64,000 bases of DNA from Mansonella perstans (lineage: Eukaryota > Nematoda > Chromadorea > Rhabditida > Onchocercidae), in the NCBI GenBank assembly GCA_037074765.1, contig JBAMDO010000017.1:1-64000 (forward strand), in the 5' to 3' direction. Both the position numbers and the translations under genes were made by a program. Below, one piece after another: positions 1 to 15,800 of this stretch. Every line of letters begins with the position of its first letter. Within the stretch, counting starts at the first letter, position 1. Under the pieces are notes generated by a model. It was not told where the DNA came from. It worked only from the letters and a program-made list of their open reading frames with translations, and made no database searches.

Positions 1-899
1 AGTATGATTGATAAAATTTTAACTTGCTCATAATAAAATACCGCAAAAAAATTGAAATAAAATTTCTCCTTTTTTTTTAAACCTATGAAATGTTACATTT
101 CGAAAAGCAATTTTAGCAATTTAAATGAGAAAAGAAAAATTATTACATAAGATAGTTTTAAAATATTCATTTCATCCGAATAAAAAGAGCAAGAGAAAGA
201 TAGAAAGAGGAAGAAAGTGAGAAAGTAAAAGAAATGATAATAATTTAACTTGATGTCATTTTAAAACTGCAGTAAATTAAAAAATAACAATTCATATCAA
301 ATGGATTAATGTGAATTAAACAACCAATTTATTAAATTATCGTATGGTATTCATTTTTTTTTTTGAACTATAATTCATAAAAAGGAAATTATCTGTAAAA
401 TTTTAATTTTCATTTTATCAAACAAATTCATAATGACTTATTTCATTAATAGCGATTTAGTAATAATTCATAGCAAATGAATTGATGATATATACATATT
501 AAAAATATTTGTTTTCAAACCTTACGTTACATAATGTCCAATTCATAAGATTAGAACAGAGAATAATCAAATGTGATGAATACATGTGGTGAGACGTGAA
601 TTTAGATTATATGAACTAATAATATATATTTTAAAAAAACATTGTTTTAAATCTTAAGTTATATACGTACATATGTGATATCCTAAGTTCAATTTCAATC
701 CAAGAAATTGAATCAAAAGTAATTAAATACTTACTTGATGATTATATATTTCCATGTATAACAAAATGAACGTAATTTGAATTGGTAAAAAAATTGCTAG
801 CAATGATATTTTCAAATTTTCAGATTAATTTTCAATTAAAACACTTTCTTTTTTCTGAATATTTTCATTTCATTCAGTTATGGGTAGCATGTAACTTAC
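1..899. other. Downstream intron of unc-52
   Basis: The Ig exon ends at 900 with a GTAAGT donor on the minus strand, so this stretch is intron of the same gene, with the next exon outside the window. It is AT-rich with homopolymer runs. I see no exon or other feature in it. Confidence 0.6.
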
Positions 900-1169
900 A
901 ACGTTGTACATTCAATTGTGCTGATGCTTCATACTTACGTCCACCAAAATTTGCTGAACAAATATATCGCCCACTATCAGATAAAGTTGCTGAGGAAAAT
1001 TTTAATCGTCCGTCTAATTCATGTGCTGTATTAGGCATTGGTGCACCGGAACGTGTCCATCGTACTTCCGGATATACACCTCCATCAGGGGTATGTGCAC
1101 GACAATAAAATGTCGCATCATTTCCCTCATAAATGTTTTCTTCGGTTGGATAAATGTTAATTTGTAGCG
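900..1169 (-). CDS. unc-52: unc-52 exon 15: first canonical Ig domain
   Basis: The exon is 270 bases, phase 1 to phase 1, bounded by a TTTTTTAG acceptor and a GTAAGT donor. It encodes a complete I-set Ig domain: B-strand cysteine in [13 protein letters not shown], the core tryptophan in [11 protein letters not shown], and the F-strand motif [15 protein letters not shown]. Spacing and the VYPxVRW motif match the first Ig of nematode UNC-52 from memory. This is the best single piece of evidence for the gene's identity. Confidence 0.88.
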
Positions 1170-4100
1170 CTAAAAAAGTAAAAAAAAAGAAAAAACTACA
1201 TAATAATTAATGATTAGTTAACTAGATTATCAAAATTTAACCACTGGCTTCAACAATTAATTAATTAGATTATCAAAACTTAATCATTAGCTAACTAAAT
1301 TTTATTACATTTACTAATATGAAAAAAACAAAGTAATTAATTTTTTTGCTAAATTAATCAAGAAAAAATGACAATTGCAGTGGTTGTACAAAAAACAAAA
1401 AGAAATTAATTACTTTGTTTTTTTGAAAAAATTTAACTTTTTTTCTCTCACCTATTCGTTTAAGATTGAAATGTCCGTTCTCAAAAAAAAAAAAAAAATG
1501 CGTAATAAAAAAAAGGTAATCAGAAAAGAATTTTTTTAAGGAAAACTGACAGAAAAAGACCGGCAATAAATTAATTTTATTGGAAATTAATTTTTTTTTC
1601 TCCTTTGTTCTTTTAAATAATCACAATTCAGTGGGCACTTTTTTTAAAGATAAGAGTACAGTAAATAAATTTTTTTAACAAATTAAAAATTTATGTGAAT
1701 TTTTTTTTTATAAATTATAGAAACTAACAATGTGGATGATAGTCAGCGATATTTTGATCTGAAAATATGCAAGAATTTGTAGTCGGGTTTTTTTTGACAA
1801 AATAGGAAATTTTGAATTATTTAATTTCATCAAGAAAAATTATTGCTTAAAAAATCATCAAACTAAAAAATTATGGAAATTAAAAACATTTTCCACTTTA
1901 TTTTTGATTTACTAACAACTTATTTTACATTAGCAAATTATTGTTCAAATTTCAATTTCATTTCAATTCCAATATTTTTAACTTACATCGACTAAAACTC
2001 CTCCATTCATTCCTGCCTCTAATAGTAGCAACAGAATTTAATAATAATAGTAATGATATTAGTTGTTGTGGTAGCAGCAATGGCGATAACAATATCCTTA
2101 ACCGGCATAACTCTTTCATAATACCTTGATATTACCTGTATTGTTTTTATATTAATTAGTTGGTTAATTAACTAATAGTCCAAATCGTAATTTCCCACTT
2201 ATCATTTTTTTAAAATTATGTTACATTTTTCAACTAACTAATTGAAGAAAAAAAACTTTCGTTTCAAATTGAACACTCTATTTCAAGTTAGTTTTTTTTC
2301 TCCAATTTACTATATTAATTCCTACATTAATTGATCAATTTCCAATTATTCACTATTCATTCATTTCGTCGCAGAAACTTCCCAATTAATTACTATAAGA
2401 ATTATCCGTGCATTTAATTTACCAACAACAAGAAAAATTTCCGTTTAAAATTTTTTTCATTCAAGTTTTCATGTATTAATTAATTAATTGTTTTCGTTAT
2501 TCATTTTCAATCATTTTGTGGTGAGAAATCTCTAATCAAATAATTAATCATAGAGAATATTCGGCGCAAACACATTCGTCCAATTTTTATAAAATTGTTA
2601 CTGCTGAAATTAAAATAAATTCGCAAAAAACCGAACAATTATTTATGATGGATTTTTCCCACGAAAAATGACGCATGTTTTGACATACATTTGACGTACG
2701 ACGACATACTTATGCGAAGAAAATTTTGCTTGAAACGAAAAAAAAAGCGTTATAAAATATAGTTTGAAATAAGTAGTAATTTTTACAAAAAAAAGTATTA
2801 CCATAATTAAAATGATATAAGTACAACCAAGTTCTGATATTAAGTATTACAAAGCGAAGAAAAAAAAAAGAAAAACAGATCAGAAATAAATTATTTTTAA
2901 TAATTTTTGGAAATTTTATACGTAAGGAGAAAGGACGAGAAGATATTTTTTTTTTTTTTAGTTTTTTTAATTAACCGTTGATCAATTAGTTAATCAATTT
3001 TTTAACAGTTAAATCAACCATCCAATTTATACTATTATATATGCATTCATTCTGGAACTTCTCCCAACTGTATATTTTGTTCTATTCAATTGATTAGAAA
3101 GCAATGTTTATAATATTATTACTATTTAAATTGTTAAAATTATATTGATCAATTATGTAATTAAAATTATTGATCAGTTAAACTGAAAGTTAGTTATTAA
3201 GCACAATAAGTTAATTCGATTAATCGATTCCATTTGCTAAAGCTTGTTCATTAAGCAATTAATAAATATCAATCATATTTTACCAATAAAAAATGTACGT
3301 AAAGCGAAAAAATGAAATAGTAAGTTTAAATTTAATAAAATAATAAAACAAACTTAAATTTAATAAATTTAAAAAATAAATTTAATTTTAAAAAAAGAAA
3401 TTTTCCCAACATTTTTGCTTTTTTTTTTTGCTGACTTCAATTTAATTGTAAATTTGACAGGGAAAAAATGCATAATTTCATTATTAAAGCGAAATTTAAA
3501 AAAAAAAAAAAACTGTGACAGCCATAAAGGACAGTCTTTTGTGACACGAGCCATTAAATTTATTTAGGATAAATTTTTGCTATCACATTTTATCCACACA
3601 TAGAATGTACAATAAAAAAAAAAAAAAAAAAAAATTTGAAATGAAATGAAAGCCTATATGTTAATTATAATAAAAATTAAAAGAAGAAAAAATAGAGAGA
3701 AAGAGACATAGATGAGAGGAGAACAGAGAAAGAGAGATAGAGAAAAAATATATGCAAAATTACAGTTGAAAATTACACCAATTTATTTGCATTTACGATT
3801 TAAAATATATTTTTCGTGTTTCTTTTTTCTTTTCCTATTAAATTACAACAAATTTTAAAATAATAAATTTTTAAAAATTAAAGTTTTAAATTAAAAAAAA
3901 AAACTTTCACTTATTTCTCTTTCCGTTCTTTTTTTTATCACATATATTATTTATTTGTTATTTTACTTGTTTACACACAGTAATGCATGCACATATGGAA
4001 AATTTTAATGAAACAAAATTTACTTTGTAAATGATCAAAAGAAGGAAAAATAAAGATAAGTAATCAAAAAAAAAAATGTCAAAATTACTGTAAACTTTTA

Positions 4101-5903
4101 AAAAAGTTTCACTTTTTTCTTTGTCAATGATCATTGAGATTTTTGATAAGTGATAAATGTTATACAATACTTATCAATTTATATACTGACACTTATCAAT
4201 TCTTTTTTTTTTTATTAAGAATTAATAAAATCAACATCTTTTTGCTATTTTTAGAAAATAATTCAAAAAAAAAAATAATTTTATTTTTCTTTATTAAATT
4301 CCATAAAAAATCGAAAAAGGAAAATTCGTTGAAAGAATTATTTCATATAATTCTATTACAGGAGAAATTTTTGAATAAGAATTTTTTAAGATAAATTTCG
4401 CTTCTTTTTTAAAAATGTATTAATTTCATCTAAATTTTTTTTCCTTCGTTTTTTAAAGAAACATATGAATAAATGATAGAAAAATGTATTCAGAAATGCA
4501 AAAAAAAATATTGCAAATTTTGAACTTTTTCATTGAAATTAAAATGATACGCTTTTATTCTTTTCTCTTTTTTAATACGATTCATTGCATCAAATTTCAT
4601 TGCTATGAAATAATAATTGTATAGAATATAAAAATTAAAATACAAATACTACAGTAGACATTATATAATTTATTGAATATTATATGTTATGTAAAAAATT
4701 AAAAAACTAAAATTTTTGTCGAGTTTTAAAAAATCAAACTTCAAAATTTTGTGAAGAATTTTTTTTTTTGAAAAATTATTTCACAAATTGAAGTCAAAAA
4801 CACTTTTTTTACTGAAAAATCAATTCTTAATTATAACAATTAAAATATACGAAAAAAAATTTAACAAAAAATTTTCCGAAAATTTTATCACTACCAACTT
4901 TATTTAAATTAATTAGGCGTAATTAATGAATTGCAAAATACAACGTGCAGATATGAAACTGATAAAAGCATATTTATTTCTTGGTTGATTTATAACTAAG
5001 TACTGAATTAATTATATAATGTATATTGTAATATTTGCATTTTAATTATCCTATTTTACACAATTATCACTTCATAGTATAAAAGCACATTAATTTATTT
5101 ACGAATAATAAATTGCAAATATTTCCTTTTAAGCACTTATTTTTAAATGATTCGTAAATTGAACTTTTTCAATTAATAATTTGAGATACTTTTTAAACAT
5201 TTAAACTTTCATTTCAATTCAAATCTAAAAATGGAAATATTTGCTAAGAACAAAAAAACAAATTCTTAAAATTTAACTAAATTACAAATTTTTATTTAAA
5301 TATAATCATTCATGCATATCATTAATATAAATACTTGTAAAGCAGAAATATAAATATTTAATAACATCTAATGATAATGTTAACAGTTACAAACAATAAT
5401 ACTGATAACTATATGAGTAATTAAATTAAAATGAGAAATTGAATTACTTTTATTTTATGCTATTAGCAATTGTTTTTTCCATGCTGCAACAAAAATAATA
5501 ATAAAGTTAGTATAATTGTATTAATAATAATAATTTTACAATATTTCCATATTTCTTAAATAATAATAAATGAAATTTGTAATACAGAATTTAAAAAAAT
5601 AGTTATGGAAAAGAAGACAACGAAAGAGAGAAAGAAAAACAGAGAGAGAGAGAGAGACAGAGAGAGAAAGTTGAAAGAAAGTGAATTTATCAAAATGAAT
5701 CATTCATTATCCATTGATCTAGAATTAGCTGAGCCAAAAAAAAAAAGTTTAATGCTTGCTTTAACAGAAATTGACAATAAAAGAGAATGCAAAAATTTTA
5801 AAATAAGCAAATCTAAAAAAAGAAAGAGAGAGAGAGACAAAGAATGAAAGAGAAATGATTACACAAACATAAACACAAATAAACACACACACATACATAC
5901 ACA

Positions 5904-5951
<48 letters not shown>

Positions 5952-6812
5952 TACAAACGTACATGTAGTTTAAAGCAGTAAGGAAATCTCGTGAAAAATA
6001 ATTCCCCAAAAAAAAAAATTCGAAAAAATTATTTCCATAAAATACTACAGAATAAATTCTTCAAAAAAAAAAATTTTTTTAAATAATGAAAAATTCTTTG
6101 ACAACGAAATTAAATAATACTAATAATAGTATGAAATGAAAAAGAATTTCTTTCTTTACTGAATATAATCATTGTATTGGCCTTCCGTTTCATTTTTTTT
6201 CCTTTAAATCAGTTTCATTTTTGAATATTTTCTTTTTTTTTGTTATTATTTTAAATTATCAACTGTTAGTTAAAATATTGAATAAAAAATAAGGTGCAGA
6301 AAGATTGAAAAATTCGTTCTTTTTTTTGAAAAAAAGACGTACAATTTGTTTCTTCTTATCCATTTCAAAAAATGAAAAAAATTATTTTTGCAAATTTTAA
6401 TTTCTATATTTTGAAATTATAAAATTTATTTTATAGTTTGTGAAAATGATTTAAAAGAATTTTTTTTTTATATTATTAAAATAAAATGATTCTCATATTA
6501 ATGTATGGATTAATAATGTTTTAAAAGATTAGTACTATTTGCAAGGTAACAAAATTTTTTTTTTAAATTTTTGTCTTTTTTATTTTTTAAAAAAATTATT
6601 GTTTAAAACTTGAGGAAGTAAATATCTGCTGCAAGTAAAATTTTTCATATTTTATCTAAAAGCTCATCGAAGGCTCATATCAACCAGACTGATGATAATA
6701 AGATGTTTCAGAAAAAAGTCTTATCTGTGGCGATGATAACGAATGATGATGAGTGATGTTGATGATGATGAGTGATGAAGTTGATGATGATGATGATGAT
6801 GAATGATGATGA

Positions 6813-6871
<59 letters not shown>

Positions 6872-9800
6872 AAAGTTGATATCCGAAAATATTTTTAGCT
6901 ATTTTGCTCACAATTACTTAGTACCACTATTATCATTAATTGATACTGCATTAGTGTTCTAATAATTATTACTATTAATTTTTTATTTTCACCATTAATA
7001 CTAACACTAATTATTGTTATTGTATTATTTTTATCATTATTAGTAACATTATTGCTTATTTTATTCTTTTATAATTATTATTAAATAAAAAATTTAAACG
7101 AACCATTGTGAAAAATGACAATTTTTTATTTTCTATTTAAATTTCACACATAAAAATTTCGTGGATTTTCTTTTTTTTTTCCTCTTTGCAAATAACATTC
7201 AAATGTTTGGAGGAATGCATTAACAACACACAATGGAAATGTGAGAAAGTTTTTTTTAAAAAAAAAAGCAAAAAAAAAAGAAGGAAAAGATGGAAAAATG
7301 ATCGAATAAAATGATGACATTTGCGCATTTAAATATAAATATATAAGTATTAAAGTATTACCTATATATATTTGTGATAAAAAATAACAAAAATATTAGA
7401 ATGGAAAGAAAAAAGGAAAAGTGTAAATGAAATTCCGAAAAAGATATTTTCAATTTTAATATTTCATTTTCATGCGGAAAGAATAGGTAACTGAGAGAGT
7501 ATTGGTATTAATTAAATAACATTATTAGTATTATTTGGTCATTATATGTCTGAAATATTATTATTGGTATTACCTACTACTCAGTTTATATAATAGCGTT
7601 AGTTTGCTATGTATTAATTATATTTTATTGATTATATATTAATGTTATTATTATCATGTATAAATAATATTTATTCATTGTACATATTAATACTAATATT
7701 AGTTACTTGCTATTATAATGTTTGTTAATATGATATATACATATTAGTATTAATATTGATAAATCATTCATTCCTTTTATGTTAGTGTTAATAGTTTTAA
7801 TTCATTTAAAATTACAAATGATGAAAGAAGGTATTGGAAGAAAAAAATGAAAGAATTCCGAAAAAGAAAATTTAAAAGTTTAATGTGCAAAGAATAGATG
7901 AGTGAGAAGCATTTCAATCAACAATTAGCGCAACCATTATCTTTTGAAATTTCAGACTAACAGCTGAATAAAAGTTAAAATATAATATTCTTTTTTCTCT
8001 TTTTCTTTTTCTTCCTCATCTCTTTCTCTCTACTCTCTCCCTCTCCCACTATTAATTATTTTATCTTAAGTCTAGTCGAAATATTTTGTCATCAGAGCAC
8101 TATCCATTACTTTAATCGTAAATCAGCTCTGAAAATCCTATCATTTCAGCATAATCATTATCATTATCATTATTATTATCATCACCATCACTATCATCAT
8201 TACCATTATTATCATGAGCATTATCGTTATCATTATTATTTTAATTTGAATATCTCATTTTATTGAAATGATTGGATTGCAGCGAAATCCATGATAAGTA
8301 TGGCGTAGAAATTTAAAAAAAAAAAAATACTTAAAAGTGCAAACAGTCAACAAATAACACATAAATTATTTTTAAAAGGACAAAGGACAGTATGTAATTT
8401 ATGGTAGTAACACTGATTATAACTTATCAGTTAATTATAAATTAATTACTCTGTTAATTTTCATAATACATAATTACGATAACATGGTGTGATCAATTGA
8501 AAAGTCATTACATTTTTTGTAAAATTTCAGTAAAAGAAAAAGTGGAAATGAAGAAAAAGAATTATACAAATTAATGATAACATTTAATAAACAATTAATT
8601 TCTATAAATAAAAAGAACAATAAATAAATAATAACATCACCAGCAATAAAAACAACAACAACAACAACATCAACAATGACAAAACAACGACAACAACAAC
8701 GACAACAACAACAACAACAACAACAACAAGAGCGATGACAACAGCAGCAATAACCGAAGTAGTATTAGCAGCAATAATAATAACTACAATAACAATAACA
8801 ATAACAATAAAATGACAACAACGATGACAACAAAAACAAAAACGACGGCGTTAGCAGTGATTTGCTCTCGTATACAATGCAATTTCTATCGAGAATACTT
8901 CGAATAACACACCGACATACTTTTTTAGTTTTTTTTTTAAAAAATTTTTAAACTTTTGTCATTTCAAATACTGCCATTCTATTATCGTTCCGCGTTTTTT
9001 TGCCTTTAACACCGGGAACAAGGAAGAAGCAGGAGTAGCAGAAGGACACAAGTCATACTTCATTTCTCCTTTCCTACATCAAGTAGTACACACACATACA
9101 CATACACATACAAATACATATACACATACATACACACACATACATATACACAAATACATACACACATACATATACATGCACACAAATACACATACCCATG
9201 AATATATACATGCATATACATAAACGGACACATAAATACATATATACGAACACATACATACACATACACGCCTACACAGATATTTCCACATACACATAAA
9301 TACACACAACATACATATGCACATACACACACACACACACATCTACAAATATACTCGTACACACACATACACATACAAATGCATATAGACAGACATACAC
9401 ATGCATATAAAAACAAATAAATATACATACATACACAGATACTTCAAGAACATATGTTCCTGTGGTATTTTTATAAAACACAGAAAAATATTTAAACATT
9501 TTTTCTTACCAATGAATGAGTCAACAATACATCCATGAAATTTTAAAATGAAAAAAAAAAAAAAAAAAAAATAAGAATTTTGTCCGTTTTGTTTACTGCA
9601 ATGCATTCTGTTAATTGATTGATTAAGTAATTTGATTAATTGATTGATTGGTTTATTTATTTTTTCTTCTCTTTTTGAAATGTATTTCGTATAAAAATGC
9701 TTAATGATTCTACAAATAAAACAAATAATATTTAATTTTTGATAAAATAATTTAATTATCAAATAAACTCTCTAGCTCTATCACCTTCTCTTTCTCTTTT

Positions 9801-12800
9801 TCTCTTTCCAGTATAAATGAAATAACATAAAAAAGAATTTTAATAATTATTTAAAAAATTATTTCAAATAATTAAAAATTAAACTAATTGAATTAAAATG
9901 ATAGAATTTGAAAAATTTTATCAATTTTATCATAATGCAATAATTTATGTAAGAATTATGATGAGTATTATGATAAGCAGTTTCAATTAATAAATTTTTT
10001 ATACACACAGATAATTTTGTATTCTGATTTCTGATAATCATAATTCATTTAGCAAAGTTATCCATTCTCTTCTTAGCTTTTTATTTTTCCTCTTCCATTT
10101 TCGTCTTAACTTTCCTTCCTTTCCCTTTCATTCGTTTTACACAAATGATTGAATCATTTAATTTTTTTTCATCTCTTCTGAATGCAAATAGATGACCATA
10201 AAGATAAATTTCTTTGACAATAACATCAAATGACATTTTCTTTGCACTCAATTACTTTTTTACACCTAACAGTAAAAAAGTTACAAAATAAAAAATGAAA
10301 TGTAAAAAAAATTGAAATTTAGTAAAAAAATTTTTTTATACCAAATTCAGAAATTATCACCAATTAAATGATAGATTCTATTTTAATCAAAAAATATCAA
10401 TTTAAAATCCATTTAAAAAATAATTTAAAATTGTTTTTTCTTTCCAAATATGAAATATAGAGGTATTAATAGCAAAAAAAAAAAAACAGGTTAGTGAGAA
10501 AAAAAGCATCCATTCAAAAGTACAACAATTAATGATAATTATCATTAAATACTGATTATATTCTGAGCTAAAAGCTAGAATTTATCCGAAAAAACGTAAT
10601 TTTTAAATTTTATTTTCAAAATGAAAAATACAACGATTATTTACTGCAATACAATACACTTTAATGAATCATACATAATTTATTTCATTTTTTTGTTTTT
10701 TTTAAACAATAGAAATCATTGCTTGGTGCAATTGCGATACTTCCAAATATATAATCCAATTTTTTAACATTTTAAATTTAAAAATACTTTTAAAAATTTA
10801 TACAAATGCCGGATGCACACTACCTTTCATTCTTTTCCATTTACGCTAACCTTTTCATTTTGTTCACATATGGATTGGAGAAAAAAATGAATGAATAAAT
10901 GTATCAATGAATGGATGAATGAATGAATGAATGGAAATGTAAAATTATGAAAGATAAAAAAAACAAAAAAATGAATTTTTCATATAGCCTTAAAATAGGA
11001 CAAAATTATTACAACAGTTCATTTGGGGTGAACAAAAATTTTTCGCCTTTTTAATTCTATTTTTTTCCTTTTTTTGAGAATTTATTCTCATTGATAACAT
11101 TTTTATTTTACAATTTTTTTAATTGAATTAAGGAAACTGCGAAAAAAAAATCAAATGAACAATTTACCGAAAATTCAATTTATCAAATTAGAATTTTATG
11201 CATTTTGTAAATTATTAAAAATTTTGCCCAATTCAAAAGATTTTTCCAGAGTTACAATCAGGAAAAGATATATATATATATATAAGTATATATGTTTGCT
11301 ACGTGAAAGATTGGAATCAAATAAATTAATTATTCAAAATGATATTTGAAATTATTTTTAATGCAATAATAAATTTTATGTGATAAAATAAACAAAGAAA
11401 AAATTAATGCAAAGAAATTTAATTATTCAATTATTAAATTTTTTCAAACAATTGTCGGCGCGTCACATCGCCCACTTCTCACCTCCAATAATAATTATGT
11501 GGTAAGATAAACAAATAAAAAAATTACTGCAAAAAAATTTAATTATTCAGCTTTCAAAGTTCACAAGAAATTGTCATCATGTCATATTGCCCATTTTCCA
11601 TCTTCTCCTTCCCCTGTCATTTCAGTACTTTCCAAATTTTTAATCAAACCAACTACAAATATATTTCCTCAAAAAATTCATTGCTTATGTTAAATTTTAA
11701 AAATATTAAATTATTTCTGAAGTATAAAAAGTCAAATGAATTTAAATGCTCTTTTTTTTTTTTAAATTACTGATTAATAAATTACACATTACCATCCTAT
11801 TAAAGATTTTTTTTTCAATAAAACTATAAAAGTATGATAGAAATGCAAAATATTTGTAATCAAGTAATTAAAATAATTATATGAAATGAAAAATTAAATT
11901 GTTAAAATGAAATAAAATAATTAAAATAATTTGAAAATTGCCAAAGTTTTTTTTTTGATGTTAATATATATTAAATGGAAAGTTTCTAGAAGAACATGGT
12001 ATGCGAGAATGCGGCAAAAGGAAAGAGTAATGAGACGATAAGATGAAAGGGAGAGTGAGAAAGAGAAAGAGAGGAGGAGAGAAAGAGAGAGAGAGAGAGA
12101 GAAAAGGAAAATTTTCATTTTAATTTTTAGATTGTAATGGTAAAAGTATTCGACGAGATTTTTCCGTTTTTCCTTTTCATGCAACTCTCTCGCAAGCAAA
12201 CTTCCGATTTCGTTTACAAAAGAATGCAAAAATTTATTTCTCTCATATATCTTACCTCATTCATGAGAGAAAAAAAGAAAGAAAAAGAGAATGAAAGAGA
12301 GAGAGAGGGAGAGAAAGAAGGAGAGATACTTAATTAGATAATTAGCAATTAAAAAGTTGCTTTTTCTCATTCATTTACTGCTCATACAAACAATAATAAT
12401 GAATTTTTGTAACAAAATTTTTGTCAAAATATAAAAAGCTTATTTACGATTTAATTTATTTTTAATTAGACTTAGCACCTAATTAATTTCATTATTTAAT
12501 TACAATTTGTGATGAAAAAAAAACAATTGAATCACATATTTATTTTATCATTAAAAATAACAAGTTCTCTTTCAATAAACAAATATATATATATATATAA
12601 GCATTATAATGGAATTATTTTAGAAAGAAAAAAATTTAGCTGCTAAATTGCATAATTGTATTAAATCATTTAAATTTATTTAATTTTATTTTTTGCTAAA
12701 ATAACTAATTAGCATCTGAATAAGATGTTAATGAATTTAAACGAGACCAATTAATGAGTTGAAATGAAATCAATTAATCAATTTAAATGAGATTAAAATA

Positions 12801-15800
12801 CCTATCATGAGATATTAATAAAAATTAAAAAAGAAAAAAACACAAAATTAAAGAAGATACCCTTATTAAAATTGATTGTAAATATAAAGCATTATTTATC
12901 ATATCTTAAACAGTAATTCATAATTAGCCTGGCTTATGAATTAAATTATTCTTAGTGCATTAAATTTGCAAACATTTAAAGATAAATTCTATTGCATTAT
13001 AAATGGGATAAATAAATTATAGCTTATCATATTCTAAACATTCATTATATCATGATTAACTCAACTTATGAATAATTTATTTAAAAAAACAAATATTCAA
13101 AAATATAAATTTTATTTTAAAAAATTTTTAAGTTTCTATTCCATATAAAGATACGAACAACAATATTTTTGTTGCGCTAATTTATTACAGAATTCAAATC
13201 ATTATACCTTTTTACAAATTGATTTTTTTTTTAAAGAAAAGTTTTCTTTTTTAAACAAGTAATTTATTAAAATTAATTATTCCAAGCAGTTAATGTTATT
13301 GTCTAAAAGATGGAAAAAAGAAAAAGTTGGCTAATATTTATTTTGTTTGTGCATTTTTTGTTATTTTCAAATAAATCATGAAAATTCTTTATTAGTTAAA
13401 TTATTTAGTTTAATTATAAAAAAATTTTTATAATTTTTTTTCAAATTTAAAGGAATTTTTTTAACAGAAAAATTTAATTGGAAATGAACAATTAATTAAT
13501 TAATAAATTTTAGATTTTTTTAAAAACTTTTCTGAAGTCCAAAAAAAGAAAAAGGATATTAAATACATTTTTGTATGTATGTAATAAAAAGTGCCTAATA
13601 TGTTATTCATTTATCGAATAATTTTTTTAATACTAAAATATTAAATAATAATTATTCATTCTATTTCCAATTATTAAATTTTGCATATATACAAAAATAT
13701 TGAGCATTTAAAGTAATTGTACTTTGTTAAAAAGCACAGCTTTGTACTTTGTTAAAACTTATTAAATAAAAAAAAGTAAACCATACATATATATGATAAT
13801 TTTTGTAATGCAAAAGAATTTTGAAAATTGTTGCTTTTTTTCTTTCGCAGTTATTTCTTTTCAATTTCCCGAAAATTTAATTTCATTTTTTTCAAAAAAA
13901 ATTTTCTTTTCATTGAATTGAAAAAGAAAAAAAAACTAACTTGATATTTTCAGCAATTTTGGAATGTAAACAATTTTGATGGAAAAAAAAATCGGCCAAA
14001 AAAAACGGCATTGTGTAGTTTAAAAATTCCGGGATTAAAGAATTCAGACTAAAGCATTACAAATGTTTTAATAATTTCCGGTATTTTTTCAAAAATAATC
14101 AAATCGTGATAAGGCAATACAAGAATATCTGAAAAGGATGTGTAAAAATATCGGTTTCTTATAATGTATGATGTAATTGAAATGAAATAGAATAAATCTA
14201 AAATAACACATATGAAAATGATTGTACATGCCGGTTGAATCATCGAATTATTCCGGTTGAAATTAAGAAATTTCAGAAAATTAAAAATTAAGTTTTTTAT
14301 GATATTTTTGAACAAATTATCTAACCGTATCCACTTATTTTCATAAGCTGAAACATTTTGCTATGGATATGAGCAATAATAAAAAAATAAATCCAGAAAA
14401 AAAACCTCAGCACATTTTTTATTGTTCAATTTCAAATTGATGAAAAAAGCTGAAATTTGAAGAAAAAATGAAGATGAAAAAGCAAACTTACAAATAACCG
14501 ATTTGGAAGTTCCAGAAATTGGATCTTTTTGTAGCACCGGAATGCAGTGTGATTCATCGGAATTATCACGACAATCCGTTTTTCCGTCACATTTTGCACT
14601 CTTTTCGATGCATTCACCGCTACTACACTGATATTGCTCAACAGTGCATGTTACGCCTTCTTCAACCACCTCATATCGTTCACGAGCGTCTGTATCGGGG
14701 TACAAAATATTATCAATCTGAAATTAATTACAATAGCTTTTTAAATTTAAATTCACTGTTCATGAATTATTGAATTATTATTTCTAAGTTATTTGGAAAA
14801 AATCCAAAAAAAAAAAAAAACAAAATTAGTCCAATAATTTTTACATACAAGCAAAATTCCATCAATTTAAAAATTAATTTAATCAATTTGAATATTATTT
14901 GAAGTATTGCAGAAATCTATGAATTTGCTTAAAAAACAATCCGTAATTTGTATTAATTAAACTAATGACCAATGAAAACAAATGATAAAAATGGCATGAT
15001 TCAAAATTACTGATAGTAAAAATTTGTGCTAAATAATTGTTCTTCTACAGGGAAATTTATTTTTACTTAGGTTAAACATTTAAATCAAACTAGCATTTAT
15101 GGCTTCCGGAAAAGATTATATGATGATGATGATGAAGAAATAAGTTTCCAATTTTTTGATTAATTAAATCCAAAAAAGTTTTAGCAAGCAATTAAAATAT
15201 GAGTTAATTAGATGGACAGATTATGAATTTCATTGTAAATAAATTCATTTAAGTGATAATTTGCAAAAAAAAAAATTAAACAAACAATAAATTAGCTCGC
15301 CTGATTTTCATTTTCCGGCCTGTAATGTTCTCCTTTTTCCTGTACTCGAATTCCATCTATTGAATTTTCATCTTTTCCTTCCGTTCTTAACTTCCTCCTT
15401 CTCTGCTCCTCTTCTAAACCTCTCTGATTCTCTTCCTCATTCTCGTTTCTTTTCTGTTCCATTTCTTCCTGTTGCTTTCGTTCATCTTCTCCATATCTTT
15501 GATGTTCTTCTTCCACATATTTTTTCTCTTCTGTATCAAGCAATTCCACCTTCGTATCTTCTTCACCTTTTTGTTCCTCTTGTCGTCTTGATTCCTGTTC
15601 TCGACGTTCTAATTCCATCTCTTGTCGCTTTCTCTCCTGCCGTTCCCATTCATCATGCACCTGTTTTTCTTCTTTTAGCTGCTCAATTTCTTGTCTCTGT
15701 CTTTCTTTTTCATAATATTCTTGTCTTCTCCTTTCCTGTTCCTCTTCTTGCCATCGTCGTTCTTCCTCCTCTCGTTTTCTTTCCTGTTCCTGTCGTTCTC

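Larger units (their letters stand above)
1170..14491 (-). other. 13.3 kb intron of unc-52 (or intergenic if the upstream part is a separate gene)
   Basis: No convincing exon was found on either strand. The stretch is AT-rich with poly-A/poly-T runs and many microsatellites, listed separately. A conventional nematode unc-52 start (signal-peptide exon just before the Ig exon) could lie here as an alternative promoter, but I could not recognise one. Confidence 0.5.

Noticed and set aside
6708..6911. Poly-histidine minus-strand ORF
   Set aside because: Pure translation of a GAT microsatellite inside a large intron, with no splice or domain support.
9060..9762. Several overlapping Cys/Val/Tyr-rich ORFs on the minus strand
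   Set aside because: Translations of the CA/CATA microsatellite in different frames.
14049..14315. Hydrophobic 88-codon minus-strand ORF just downstream of exon 14
   Set aside because: Lies beyond a good GTAAGT donor, has no acceptor in a useful phase and no domain; treated as intron.
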